Of a DNA stretch of 64,000 nucleotides, positions 16,280-24,715 are shown one piece after another. Origin of the DNA: Amycolatopsis oliviviridis (lineage in GTDB: Bacteria; Actinomycetota; Actinomycetes; Mycobacteriales; Pseudonocardiaceae); the NCBI RefSeq assembly GCF_014654365.1, contig NZ_BNAY01000003.1:124001-188000 (forward strand), given 5' to 3'. Every line of letters begins with the position of its first letter. The stretch's first letter is position 1. Made by a program: the position numbers and the translations under genes. A model generated the notes under the pieces. That model was not told where the DNA came from, searched no databases, and saw nothing but the letters and a program-made list of their open reading frames with translations.

Positions 16280-17536
16280 GTGGCCAGCAGCGACAGACCC
16301 CAGACGACGCGCACCGAGTGGTGGCGCGTCGACACGGCTGTGTTGCATGCCCGCAAACAGGAACTGGAAGTCCTCAAGCGTCAGCTGGATGCCGAGCAGA
16401 ACGCGATCCTCGCGGAGATCAATACGCGCGGGGTTCGGGGATGCAGCGGGCATTCGACGTTGGCGGCGATGATCTACGAAGACTTCCACGTGACTGACAA
16501 AGAAGCCAAAGACCGTGCGGATCGGGTCCTGGCTTTGTATCCCGGCCCGTCTGTCGGTGGCGATCCTGTTCCGCCTTTGGCGCCTCTGAGTGCTGTGGCT
16601 TCGGCGGAGGGGGCGATCGGTGGGTCGCAGATCGACGCGATCATCCGCACCCTCGCCCGGATCCCGTCGTGGGTACCGGAAGAGGAGGTGCGGGGCGGGG
16701 AGAAGATCCTCGTCGACCTCGCTCGTCACGCCGGACCACGTGCTATCGCCCGAGCCGGGCGACGGCTCCTGGACAAGCTCGACCCCGACGGGCAAGAACC
16801 CCGCAACGAGGACCCGAAGGATGTCCGGCCGGAGTTGCGGTTCGTCAAGCACCGCGACGGAACGCTCGGCCTCAAAGCCACCCTGGACCTGGAAACCTAC
16901 GCACGACTGAAATCCGACCTCGACCCGATGGCCAAACCGCACAAAGCCATCGACGGAGTCCGCGACCCTCGCACCCAGGACGAACGCTACGGGGACGCCT
17001 TCACCGACTACGTACGGCTCAAGACCACCAGCCGGAACTTGCCCGGCCAAGCCGGAGAGGCAACGCACATCCTGGTGACCATGTCCTACGACGATCTCAT
17101 CCGGGATATCGGTGAGGCACACCTGGACCTGGTGGGGCCGATTAGCGCCACCGATGCCCGGATCCTGGCCTGCGATGCCCGCGTGCGGCCCGGTGTTCTC
17201 GGTACCGCAGGCGAACCCCTCGACATCGGCCGCTCAAAACGAACAGTGTCGTTAGCTCAGAAATACGCGCTGACCATCCGCGACGGAGGCTGCGCCTTCC
17301 CCGGCTGCGACATGCCGGTGCCACGCTGTACCGCCCACCACATCGTTTTCTGGCGACACCACGGAGAAACGAAAATCGACAACCTCGTACTCCTCTGCAC
17401 CAAACACCACCGGCTGATCCACCACAGCGAATGGAAAGTCCGGATCGCCCAAGACGGACTCCCCGAATTCACCGCACCCACCTACCTCGACCCCACCGGA
17501 CAACCCCGCCGCAACACCATGAACCTACGGACATAG
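16280..17536 (+). CDS. HNH endonuclease with DUF222 domain (13E12 repeat family)
   Basis: This encodes 418 residues. The N-terminal two thirds is DUF222, and residues about 338-385 form an HNH nuclease (CAFPGCD, CTAHHIVFW, DNLVLLCTKHH). This is the 13E12/REP13E12 type common as multicopy genes in mycobacteria and other actinobacteria, where copies behave like mobile or phage-remnant genes. The start is a GTG at 16280 without a clear ribosome site. Codon choice in the first half uses more T-ending codons (CCTTTG, GCTTCG) than the neighbours, which suggests separate ancestry. It lies beside two pseudogenes, in line with a recombination-prone spot. Confidence 0.85.
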   Translation: MASSDRPQTTRTEWWRVDTAVLHARKQELEVLKRQLDAEQNAILAEINTRGVRGCSGHSTLAAMIYEDFHVTDKEAKDRADRVLALYPGPSVGGDPVPPLAPLSAVASAEGAIGGSQIDAIIRTLARIPSWVPEEEVRGGEKILVDLARHAGPRAIARAGRRLLDKLDPDGQEPRNEDPKDVRPELRFVKHRDGTLGLKATLDLETYARLKSDLDPMAKPHKAIDGVRDPRTQDERYGDAFTDYVRLKTTSRNLPGQAGEATHILVTMSYDDLIRDIGEAHLDLVGPISATDARILACDARVRPGVLGTAGEPLDIGRSKRTVSLAQKYALTIRDGGCAFPGCDMPVPRCTAHHIVFWRHHGETKIDNLVLLCTKHHRLIHHSEWKVRIAQDGLPEFTAPTYLDPTGQPRRNTMNLRT

Positions 17537-17570
17537 GCCGACCCACGCGAAGCCTCTGGCGGCGGAATTC

Positions 17571-17892
17571 CTAGCCCAGCAAAAACTCTCCGACCGTCTG
17601 ATCACCACTCGTCTCTCCCGTCGGGACGAATCCAAGCCCCAGGTAGAAACCCTCGGGGCCGTCTTCGCCCGGATGCCAGGTGGTGGTCATGCGGTTACCA
17701 CCCCTGCGGCGGATCTCGGCGGTCTCCGTCGAAGATGAGCCGGGGCCACGCGACGCCGGGGTACACGTATGCCTCGGCCAGGGACTTCACGACCGGCGCC
17801 ACCAGATGGTCCTGATCAGGATGAACCTTCAGCTCGATCGCGGCGTCGAAGTTGGCGGCGGTCACCTCGGCCAGCCGGAACATCCTTGTCAT
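17571..17892 (-). pseudogene. GNAT acetyltransferase remnant with internal deletion and frameshift
   Basis: The 5' part (from the ATG at 17892) reads as the N-terminus of a GNAT protein (RLAEVTAANFDAAIELKV to PRLIFDGD) and stops early. In another frame the sequence resumes at once with EIRRRGGNRMTTTWHPGEDG and EGFYLGLGF, ending at the TAG at 17571-17573. The join sits near 17732. The acetyl-CoA binding motif (R/QxxGxG/A), which should lie between, is missing. About 50 residues appear to be lost together with the frame. The gene cannot make a working enzyme. Confidence 0.8.
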
Positions 17893-17913
17893 GCCGCAAC
17901 CGTAAGCAGCGCA

Positions 17914-18661
17914 TCAAGCGGTTTCCCGAAGAACCGCCCGGATCACGTGCCGCGCATTGCCCGCCATCGCCGGGTTGGTGTTCCGGTAGTACGGCAACGC
18001 GATCAACGCCTGCGAAAGCGTCCGCGCACGGCCTCGGCCCCAGGTCGCCTCATCCGCGGCTAACGCCTCTCGGAAGACCTCCCTCGCGTCCGCGGGCAAC
18101 AGGTTCCACGCCGGGAACAGGTCACAGGCCGGATCACCCGCCCCCATACAGCCGAAGTCGATCACCGAGGAGAGCCGATCACCAACCACCAGCAGATTGC
18201 CCGGCATCAGGTCGGCGCGCAGCCACACCGGCCGGTCCTGCCGGTCCGGGATTCGCGACGCCTTTTCCCAGACCGCGAGGACGGCGTCACAATCGACGGC
18301 CTCCTCCGGGATAGCGCGCAAACGTTCGATCGCCGACCGGGTCGCCGCATCGAGTTCCGCGAGCGGCCCGCCGCGGTATGCCCTCGGCGCGTCTGTGAGC
18401 GGGATGCTCCGCATCGCCAGCACGAACTCGGCCAGGTCTTCGGCCAACAGCACGGGATGCCCCAGCGCGTCCGGTCGCGGAGGTTCGCCCGGCAGCCAGC
18501 GATACACCGACCACGGCCATGAATAGCTTTCGGAAGGCCGTCCCGCCCCAAGCAACGCGGGGACGGCTGTAGGCAACCGGGAAGCGATGCGGGCAGGGAA
18601 ACTGTGCCGCGATCAGCTTGCGTACGAGATTCTCGTCGATGGCTTCCCTCACCACAGACAT
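17914..18661 (-). pseudogene. aminoglycoside/macrolide phosphotransferase (APH) remnant
   Basis: From the ATG at 18661 the first 22 residues (MSVVREAIDENLVRKLIAAQ) match the N-terminus of APH-family kinases. The body continues in a different frame from about 18600, entering at ...RLPTAVPALLGAG and running to 17914. The body keeps the C-lobe: WPWSVYRWLPGE, catalytic loop with LRADLMPGNLLV (His of HxDxxxxN replaced by Arg) and VIDFGCMGAGDPACDL. The nucleotide-binding N-lobe, roughly 50 residues, is gone. It could only be read as a truncated 220-residue protein from a TTG at 18576. Deletion and frameshift mirror the adjacent GNAT remnant. Confidence 0.78.
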
Positions 18662-18700
18662 CCAACCACCGCCACCCCGGACCGGGGCATCATCGGAGCC

Positions 18701-19222
18701 ATGCCGATCCTCACCGGCCCCGAGCCGCTCACCCTGGACACCACCATCCGCCTGGCCAACCCGGGTGAGGAAGACACGGTGCTCGACCTCCTCGCCGAGG
18801 CCGCCGCCTGGCTGGCCGGGCGCGGAATCCACCAGTGGCCGCCACGCTTCCCTCGGGAATCGGTGAGCCACCAGATCGAACGGGGCGAGGCACTGCTGAT
18901 CACCCGGCTCGACAGGTCGATCGCGACCGGAGTGGTCACGGAAGCGGAGCCGGATCTCTGGGGCGAAACCACGGAACCGGCCTATTACGTGGGCCGTCTC
19001 GCGGTCGCGAGGGAAGCGGCCGGGGCCGGGCTCGGAATCCGGATCGTCGACTGGATCGGGGAGAGGGCCGCGGCGCGGGGAAAAACATTCGTCCGGGTAG
19101 CGGCCACGCGCGACAATCCCGCCTTGCGCGCGATCTACGAACGCGCGGGATTCGAGCACGTGGCGGACCCGCCCGAGGCGAGGTGGCCCACCAGCCTCTA
19201 CCAACGGCGAATCGGCAGGTGA
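18701..19222 (+). CDS. GNAT family N-acetyltransferase
   Basis: This encodes 173 residues with the complete GNAT fold. The acetyl-CoA binding strand and loop are YYVGRLAVAREAAGAGLGIRI (motif A, residues about 100-120), and the later AATRDNPALRAIYERAGFEHV is motif B. N-acetylation of an amine is expected; the substrate is unknown. The ATG at 18701 gives the usual start. It is divergent from the APH pseudogene and convergent with the thioesterase gene. Unlike the remnant at 17571, it has every part of the fold. Confidence 0.85.
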   Translation: MPILTGPEPLTLDTTIRLANPGEEDTVLDLLAEAAAWLAGRGIHQWPPRFPRESVSHQIERGEALLITRLDRSIATGVVTEAEPDLWGETTEPAYYVGRLAVAREAAGAGLGIRIVDWIGERAAARGKTFVRVAATRDNPALRAIYERAGFEHVADPPEARWPTSLYQRRIGR

Positions 19223-19648
19223 TCAAGTCAGGCCGAGAACCTCCGGCCGCACCGCGTACTTCCGCCAGTACTGCCCGGGATCCGCGACCAGCCGCCGACG
19301 GTCGAGATCCAGCAACCCGGACAGGCTTTCGACTTCGGCCACCACGGCACCGTCCGGTGCCACGAACTCCTGGACCACCCGCGACACCTTGCCCGGCTCC
19401 CAGACGAACCGGGTCAGGACGTCGATCCGCGCGCGGGCCCGGAGCTCCTGGCGGAACCGGATGGTCGTTTCGAGGTTGACCGGGCCGAGGTTCCCCGCTT
19501 TGAGCGCCAGCGGGTCCACCCCGGCCGCCCACACGCATTCCCAGCGCGCGTGGTCGGCGTACGCGAGGTAGGCGGGGCCGCGGACATGGCCGTTGATGTC
19601 GAGATCGTCGGTGCGGATGTCGATGGTGACGCGGAAAGGTTCGAGCAC
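19223..19648 (-). CDS. hotdog-fold acyl-CoA thioesterase
   Basis: This encodes about 141 residues. The pattern VTIDIRTDDLDINGHVRGPAYLAYADHAR is the 4-hydroxybenzoyl-CoA thioesterase/YbgC signature, with the catalytic Asp in DINGHV. It would hydrolyse an acyl-CoA in the cytoplasm. The GTG at 19648 is chosen because it starts just before the first strand; the longer frame to 19804 lies within the upstream AraC gene. It is 28 bp downstream of the AraC gene on the same strand and probably cotranscribed with it. Confidence 0.82.
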   Translation of the reverse strand: MLEPFRVTIDIRTDDLDINGHVRGPAYLAYADHARWECVWAAGVDPLALKAGNLGPVNLETTIRFRQELRARARIDVLTRFVWEPGKVSRVVQEFVAPDGAVVAEVESLSGLLDLDRRRLVADPGQYWRKYAVRPEVLGLT

Positions 19649-19676
19649 GTCCCGATCTTCGCCTCGACGGCGTGTC

Positions 19677-20417
19677 TCAGTCTGGAACGTTTCGGCCAGT
19701 CCACGATCGCACCAGCGCGCCGGGCGAGGCGTCCGACAGCCGGCGGCATTCGCGCCCGAGATGCGACTGGTCCGCGTAGCCCACTTCGGCGGCGACGTCG
19801 GCAAGTGACGAATGGTCCCGAGCGACGGCCTCGACCCGGTCGAGGAACCGGCGGAACCTCAAGACCCGCTGCAGTTCCTTGGGGCCGCCGCCGATTTCGT
19901 GCCTTACGTGACGTCGGAGCCCGCGCTCGCTGACGCCCAGCTCCGCCGCCACCCGATCGGTGCGGGCACCGGGCGAACGCAACGCGCGAGCGGCCGCGAT
20001 CGAGAGGCCGTCCAGCTCGACGTCCCGGAGCCTCTCGGCGACCAGCTCCTCCAGCACCGACCGTGCCTCGTCCGGTTTCCCGCACTCGGCCAGCCTGGAT
20101 TCGGCACGTCCGGCGCTGCCTGCCCACAGATCGCGCAGCGGAGTGGCCTCCGCCGTCAGGTCGGTCATCGGCAGCCCCAGCACCGCACCACCGACGCCGC
20201 ACCGCAGGCGCAGCCCGACGGTCCACTCCGCCGACGGCAGGTCATGCCGCAGCACGCCGCGCACCGTGGTGACCGCGGCGAGCGCTCGCCCGTCCCAGAC
20301 GAGATCCACGCAACCGTCCGGGAACACCCGCAGCGGACGGCTGCACCCCACCCAGCCCGTCCAAGCGCTCTCGACCACGCCGGCCACCTTCGCGACCGGC
20401 CTGGCTTCGCGGTACAC
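19677..20417 (-). CDS. AraC family transcriptional regulator
   Basis: This encodes about 246 residues. The C-terminal two-part helix-turn-helix spans about residues 150-240 (VAAELGVSERGLRRHVRHEI, then LADVAAEVGYADQSHLGRECR). The N-terminal half (LRVFPDGCVDLVWDGR) belongs to the small sensing domain found with this regulator type. The GTG at 20417 gives the common N-terminus (YREARP); another GTG at 20453 and an open frame to 20621 exist. The thioesterase gene follows on the same strand. The ligand is unknown. Confidence 0.82.
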   Translation of the reverse strand: MYREARPVAKVAGVVESAWTGWVGCSRPLRVFPDGCVDLVWDGRALAAVTTVRGVLRHDLPSAEWTVGLRLRCGVGGAVLGLPMTDLTAEATPLRDLWAGSAGRAESRLAECGKPDEARSVLEELVAERLRDVELDGLSIAAARALRSPGARTDRVAAELGVSERGLRRHVRHEIGGGPKELQRVLRFRRFLDRVEAVARDHSSLADVAAEVGYADQSHLGRECRRLSDASPGALVRSWTGRNVPD

Positions 20418-20538
20418 CGAACGGCCCGAACGGCGACGCAGCGGAACACCCACGCCCGGCAGTATGCCCCCGCCCACCGACAAGAACGGCAAGCACGACA
20501 AGATGCGCGTCCCTTGATCTTCCTGAAGACTTGCCGTC

Positions 20539-21258
20539 GTGCTGCGGCCGGTACTCGACCCGTCCCCCGCCGGCTGGATCTCCTCCAGGCTCGGCGGGGC
20601 GTTCGGCGCGGCCTGCCGCACGGTCCCGCGTGGTTACGCCGCCTACGCCCGGCTCTGCCACCCCGCCGAACGCGACCGCGGCGGCTGGGCGAGCTGGCGC
20701 GAAACCGCAGCCGAAACGGGGCGGCGCGCCCACGGCGCCATGCAGTGGCACGCGCTCGTCGGCTCCCCGGATCCGGTGAACCTCACCGGCTCGCTCTGGA
20801 GAGGTTCCCCGCCGGGACGCGGCACTCTGCCGTCGCACACCCTCACCGCGCTGCTGGCCGTCCTCGGCGACCACACGACCGCTTCGGACGCCTGGTTCTG
20901 CCTATGGGAGGGCTACGGCTGGGCCGACGAGACCACGTTGTCCCGCGAGCACCTCGACGCGCCGCGCCTGCGCCATCCGGGACGCGACTACCTGGTGTTC
21001 ACCGGACCGCTGGCCTCGGCGACGGAACTCGGCTGGCGGCCCCGGCCGAGCTGGTTCGAGGCGCAGTCCCCCAACCTGTTCTGGCCGGACGACCGCGCGT
21101 GGTGCGTGGCCACCGAGGTCGACTCCGATTCGACGCTCGTCGCGGGCGAGGAAGCCTTGATCGACGCGCTTCTCCAGGCGCCCGGCCTCGACGCCTGGCG
21201 GATCGAACCCGACACCTCGCTCGCCGCCGACGGGGACCGGATCAATCACCTCGCGTGA
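20539..21258 (+). CDS. conserved hypothetical protein
   Basis: This encodes 239 residues, soluble, rich in Trp (WASWRETAAETG, WFCLWEGYGWAD, WFEAQSPNLFWPDDRAWCV). Proteins with this pattern occur in actinobacteria, but I do not recognise a domain with a known role. The GTG start at 20539 is the first in frame. The gene is divergent from the AraC regulator and is followed by a large perfect palindrome (21286-21340) facing the convergent DUF427 gene. Confidence 0.68.
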   Translation: MLRPVLDPSPAGWISSRLGGAFGAACRTVPRGYAAYARLCHPAERDRGGWASWRETAAETGRRAHGAMQWHALVGSPDPVNLTGSLWRGSPPGRGTLPSHTLTALLAVLGDHTTASDAWFCLWEGYGWADETTLSREHLDAPRLRHPGRDYLVFTGPLASATELGWRPRPSWFEAQSPNLFWPDDRAWCVATEVDSDSTLVAGEEALIDALLQAPGLDAWRIEPDTSLAADGDRINHLA

Positions 21259-21285
21259 CCGCAATCCAGAAGAACCAGCCTCATC

Positions 21286-21340
21286 TGCAATGAAGGGGCC
21301 TTTCATAGCAAAATTTGCTATGAAAGGCCCCTTCATTGCA
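21286..21340. terminator. 55-bp perfect palindrome between convergent genes
   Basis: The arms 21286-21312 and 21314-21340 are perfectly complementary (27 bp) around a single A. The core is AGCAAA-A-TTTGCT, flanked by ATGAAGGGGCCTTTCAT and its complement. It lies 27 bp after a plus-strand stop and 18 bp before the end of the minus-strand DUF427 gene, so it can serve both as a terminator. The same module recurs at 32800-32846 with arms in the opposite order. Confidence 0.75.
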
Positions 21341-21358
21341 CGCCGCGTAGGGCGGCAG

Positions 21359-21733
21359 TCAGCGCTCTTCGATCGCGTCCACCTTCGACGGGTAGAACGC
21401 CACGTGGTCCTTGATCTCGGCGACCGCGTCGTGCGGCGCCTCGTAGGTCCAGACGGCGTTCTCGGCGACGCCGTCGCCGGTACGGATGCTGTAGTACGAC
21501 GCGTCGCCCTTGAACGGGCAGTACGTCGAATGTTCGGTCCTCTCCAGCACGTCGAAGTCGACGTCGGCGCGCGGGATGTACTGCGCCGGCGGGTAGTTCG
21601 CCTCTTGCAGCGTGAGCGCGTTCGCGCTGTCCGCCACGACCTTCCCACCGACCGTGACGACCACTCGCGCCTTGTTCGGCGCCACCGTGATCGGGTGGCT
21701 CGCGCTGGGCTTCAACACCTTCTTGTCAGGCAT
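21359..21733 (-). CDS. DUF427 family protein
   Basis: This encodes 124 residues of the DUF427 fold: RVVVTVGGKVVADSANAL, the STYCPFKGDASYYS motif and VAFYPSKVDAIEE at the end. Members are small beta-barrel-like cytoplasmic proteins of unknown role, common in actinobacteria. The ATG at 21733 has GAGGGAG upstream. It is the last gene of a minus-strand set that also contains the phosphatase gene, with 65 bp between. Confidence 0.82.
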   Translation of the reverse strand: MPDKKVLKPSASHPITVAPNKARVVVTVGGKVVADSANALTLQEANYPPAQYIPRADVDFDVLERTEHSTYCPFKGDASYYSIRTGDGVAENAVWTYEAPHDAVAEIKDHVAFYPSKVDAIEER

Positions 21734-21798
21734 GGATCAGCTCCCTCGGGGGTTTCTCCGCTACCAGGCACAGCGACACCGCCCGCGCGGATATTCCG

Positions 21799-22563
21799 TC
21801 AGGGCAGGTAGTACATCGGGTTCGGCAGCTTCACCGGGAACTCCGCGTAACCGCCTTCGAGGTCGCTGAACTGGTCGCCGAAGTTGGCCAGGATGGTCGC
21901 GCCGGTCGAGGCGATGTGCTTCCGCGTGCCCGACTTGTACTGGACGGTGGTGCAGGTCAGCCCGCACGGCAGGTAGTCCGGCGCGGTGGTCTTCGGCTTG
22001 AAGAACGCGCCCGCCGGCGCCGGGTAGCCCTCGTTCGCGAGGTTCTTGAGCGACTGCGGGCCCTGGAACTCGTTGCGGCCGGTCAGGAAGTAGACCTCGA
22101 CGCCGCGCTGCGCCGCCCAGTTCGCCAGTTCCAGCACCGGCTTGTTCGCCACGAACGTGCCCTTGTCGATCGCTTCCTGCTGCTTCACCGGGTCGAAGCC
22201 GAAGTCGTTGTCGGCCTCCCAGCCGTAGGTGACCTCGGCGGTGTCGTCGACGTCGAATACGACGGCGGGCTTCTTCACCCCGCGGTCCAGCCGCCGGGCG
22301 AGGTAGCGCTTGGCGTCCTCGACCTGGCGCTTGGTGTCCGAAACGAACCGGCTGCCGTCCGAGTACCGGTGCTTGCCGTCACTGCCGATGACGTCGCCGT
22401 AGTAGGCCTTGACGTCGAGTTTGACCTGGCCGATGTTCGCGGGCTCGTGCCCGCGCCGCCAAGTGGCGTCGTCGGTGTTCGCGATGGCGGTGGCACCGCC
22501 CGCGAGGACGGCTCCGGCGGCCGCGGCGGCGGCCAGTTTCAGCAGACCGGTGAACCGGCTCAT
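21799..22563 (-). CDS. secreted HAD-type acid phosphatase (class B-like)
   Basis: This encodes 254 residues with an N-terminal signal sequence (LLKLAAAAAAGAVLAGGATA; cleavage probably at AIA-N). The HAD motif I is VVFDVDDTAEVTY (residues about 105-117), motif II is YFLTGRNE, and the motif III Lys is near FKPKTTAP. Proteins of this secreted acid phosphatase group release phosphate from nucleotides or other monoesters outside the cell. The ATG at 22563 has GAGGAG upstream. The 3' neighbour is the DUF427 gene. Confidence 0.83.
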   Translation of the reverse strand: MSRFTGLLKLAAAAAAGAVLAGGATAIANTDDATWRRGHEPANIGQVKLDVKAYYGDVIGSDGKHRYSDGSRFVSDTKRQVEDAKRYLARRLDRGVKKPAVVFDVDDTAEVTYGWEADNDFGFDPVKQQEAIDKGTFVANKPVLELANWAAQRGVEVYFLTGRNEFQGPQSLKNLANEGYPAPAGAFFKPKTTAPDYLPCGLTCTTVQYKSGTRKHIASTGATILANFGDQFSDLEGGYAEFPVKLPNPMYYLP

Positions 22564-22574
22564 GGACTTGCTCC

Positions 22575-23744
22575 TCACGTCAGCTGTGCGCGGCAAAGGA
22601 ACGCTACTCCAGAACGGCCGATTCTGGTCAGTACCAAAGTAGCTTCTTCACCACCGCGGGGTTTCAGCTTGCGCCGCAAGGCATCCGGGTCTATGTCGAG
22701 ACCCCGGACGAGGATCTCCAGCCGACCGATATCGTGTTTTTTCAGCAGTACACGAAGATTCTTCTCGCTGTACGGTCCGTGCTCGAACACCCGGAACGCC
22801 CGGATTCCCGGTGGCGGAACGTCCCCGGTCAGGTACGCGATGCGTTCGTCGAGCTGCCACAGGCCGTGCCGCGCCGCGTAGTGCCGCACCAGTCCGGCCC
22901 GGACGACGGCGCCGTCGGGATCGACGATCCATTCTCCCGGCTCACGCAGGGGAATCCCGTCGGGATCGGCGTCGGTGACCGTCCACTGTGCACCGTCCGA
23001 ACGCAACACCGTCGCGCGCCGGGACACCGTCGAACCGGCACCGCGCCACAGGCACGCCTCACGGACCTGACCGTCCAAAGAGACCAGTTCGACCTCGTCC
23101 GCCCAGGGCGCGATGGAGAAATCCAGACCCGGCGCGCATTTGACCGAAAGCTCGCGGCCGGCGTACGCCTCGACCAGGCCGTCCAGCGGCGGCAGGAAAT
23201 CGGCGGGCTTCCACGACCGGCGCCCGGCGGAGTCACGGCGGGCCGGATCGGCGACGACGACCGAGGACCGGCTGACCGGCCGCAGCGCGTCGGCCCGCAC
23301 CAGAACGGGCGACACCCCGGCGTCGGAGGCGTTGTGCCGCGCCATCGCCAGCCGGACCTCGTCCAGGTCCGAGCCCACCGCCCTGGCGGCGACGCGGGCG
23401 ATCTCGACGAGGTCCGCGCCCACGGAGCACGTCACGTCGTGCACGTCGCGGCCCGCCAGCCGCGACGCCCGGTGCCGGGCGACGAGCGTGGCGCTGGCCT
23501 GCTGAAGGGCGTCGCCGGTGTACAGCCACGAGCCCGCCGAGTCCAGTTTGGACGACGACTTCCGCCGCAGCACCACCGTTTCCAGCACCGCGGCCGCGTG
23601 GCCGGGGGCGATCCGGCGGACGGTGGCGACGTCGGCGATGCGGGTCTTGTCCGTCAGCGGCAGGGAGGAGCATTCGGCGAGCGCCGCGCTTCCCGCACCG
23701 GAGCGCAGGAAGGCGACGTCGTCGAGGGTGAACCGATACGGCAC
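22575..23744 (-). CDS. THUMP-like domain class I methyltransferase
   Basis: This encodes 389 residues. The middle carries a SAM-binding segment (DVHDVTCSVGADLVEIARVAA) and a later VVVADPARR motif typical of class I methyltransferases acting on nucleic acids. The C-terminal part (EHGPYSEKNLRVLLKKHDIG, LEILVRGLDIDPDALRRKLK) matches the THUMP-like domain found in this actinobacterial group. RNA methylation is a reasonable inference but the target is unknown. The ORF starts at 23744, three bases after the end of the next methyltransferase gene, so the two are coupled. Confidence 0.8.
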   Translation of the reverse strand: MPYRFTLDDVAFLRSGAGSAALAECSSLPLTDKTRIADVATVRRIAPGHAAAVLETVVLRRKSSSKLDSAGSWLYTGDALQQASATLVARHRASRLAGRDVHDVTCSVGADLVEIARVAARAVGSDLDEVRLAMARHNASDAGVSPVLVRADALRPVSRSSVVVADPARRDSAGRRSWKPADFLPPLDGLVEAYAGRELSVKCAPGLDFSIAPWADEVELVSLDGQVREACLWRGAGSTVSRRATVLRSDGAQWTVTDADPDGIPLREPGEWIVDPDGAVVRAGLVRHYAARHGLWQLDERIAYLTGDVPPPGIRAFRVFEHGPYSEKNLRVLLKKHDIGRLEILVRGLDIDPDALRRKLKPRGGEEATLVLTRIGRSGVAFLCRAQLT

Positions 23745-23747
23745 GGA

Positions 23748-24710
23748 CTACGGCCGCTTGGTACCGGTGATCATCACGTTGTAGAACAGCTCGCGCGGCA
23801 GCACCTTCGCGAGCAGCTTCTTGTCCAAAGCGGACAGCCGCAGCCACAGGCGGTAGGCGAACAAACGCCAGCGCAGGGTCAGCTTCTCCTGCGGCACGGC
23901 GGCTTCGAAGGTCCGGATCGGCCAGCCCGCGAGCGCGGCGGCGAACTCCTCGGTGACCGCGCGGACGTCCTGCGCGCCCGCGCCGCGGGCCATCGACTCG
24001 AGGTCGGACGGGTCGAACGTGTGGATGTCGACCACGGCTTCCAGCGCGGCCGCGCGGGAGGACTCGTCGAGTTCCTCCTGCGGGCGGCGCCAGCCGTTCA
24101 GCACCGGGAGCTTGGTCAGGTTGGTGGTGAGGTACCACGTGATCTGGCCGAGCTTGCGCGCGTAGAAGTCGCCGACCTTCGTCGGCTCGCCCGCGAAGAC
24201 GAACCGGCCGCCCGGCTTCAGCACCCGCAGCACCTCGGCGAACGCCGCGCGGACGTCCGGGATGTGGTGCAGCACCGCGTGCCCGACGACGAGGTCGAAG
24301 CTGTTGTCTTCGTAGGGGATCCGCTCCGCGTCGGCGACCCGGCCGTCGACGTCGAGGCCGAGGTTCTCGGCGTTGCGCAGCGCGACCTGGACCATGCCGG
24401 GCGAGAGGTCGGTGACCGACCCCTTCTTGATCACCCCGCCCTGCATCAGGTTCAGCAGGAAGAATCCGGTGCCGCTGCCCAGTTCCATCGCGGTCGGGTA
24501 CGGCTGGCCGTCCTCACCGGCGACGGCGTTGAACACGTCCGTCGCGTAGGAGATGCAGCGCTCGTCGTAGGAGATGGACCACTTCTCGTCGTAGGTCCCG
24601 GCTTCCCAGTCGTGGTAGAGCACGTTGGCGAGCTTGGGGTCGTCGAAGGCGGCCTTGACCTCTTCGGCGGTGGCGTGCGGGTTCGGCGCCGGGTCGTTCA
24701 CCTGGGTCAT
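23748..24710 (-). CDS. class I SAM-dependent methyltransferase (Methyltransf_11)
   Basis: This encodes 320 residues. The SAM site is AMELGSGTGFFLL (motif I, about residues 68-80), with acidic residue in VTDLSPGMV (motif II) and FDLVVGHAVLHHIPDV (motif post-I). A long C-terminal helical region is rich in Arg and Leu (TLRWRLFAYRLWLRLSALDKK), as in a group of actinobacterial methyltransferases near fatty-acid metabolism genes. The acceptor is unknown. The ATG at 24710 follows the enoyl-CoA hydratase gene by five bases, making an operon. Confidence 0.84.
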   Translation of the reverse strand: MTQVNDPAPNPHATAEEVKAAFDDPKLANVLYHDWEAGTYDEKWSISYDERCISYATDVFNAVAGEDGQPYPTAMELGSGTGFFLLNLMQGGVIKKGSVTDLSPGMVQVALRNAENLGLDVDGRVADAERIPYEDNSFDLVVGHAVLHHIPDVRAAFAEVLRVLKPGGRFVFAGEPTKVGDFYARKLGQITWYLTTNLTKLPVLNGWRRPQEELDESSRAAALEAVVDIHTFDPSDLESMARGAGAQDVRAVTEEFAAALAGWPIRTFEAAVPQEKLTLRWRLFAYRLWLRLSALDKKLLAKVLPRELFYNVMITGTKRP

Positions 24711-24715
24711 CGTGC

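Noticed and set aside
18576..18661. The APH body as a functional 220-residue kinase from a TTG at 18576
   Set aside because: It would lack the nucleotide-binding N-lobe and the TTG has no ribosome site, so a remnant is more likely.
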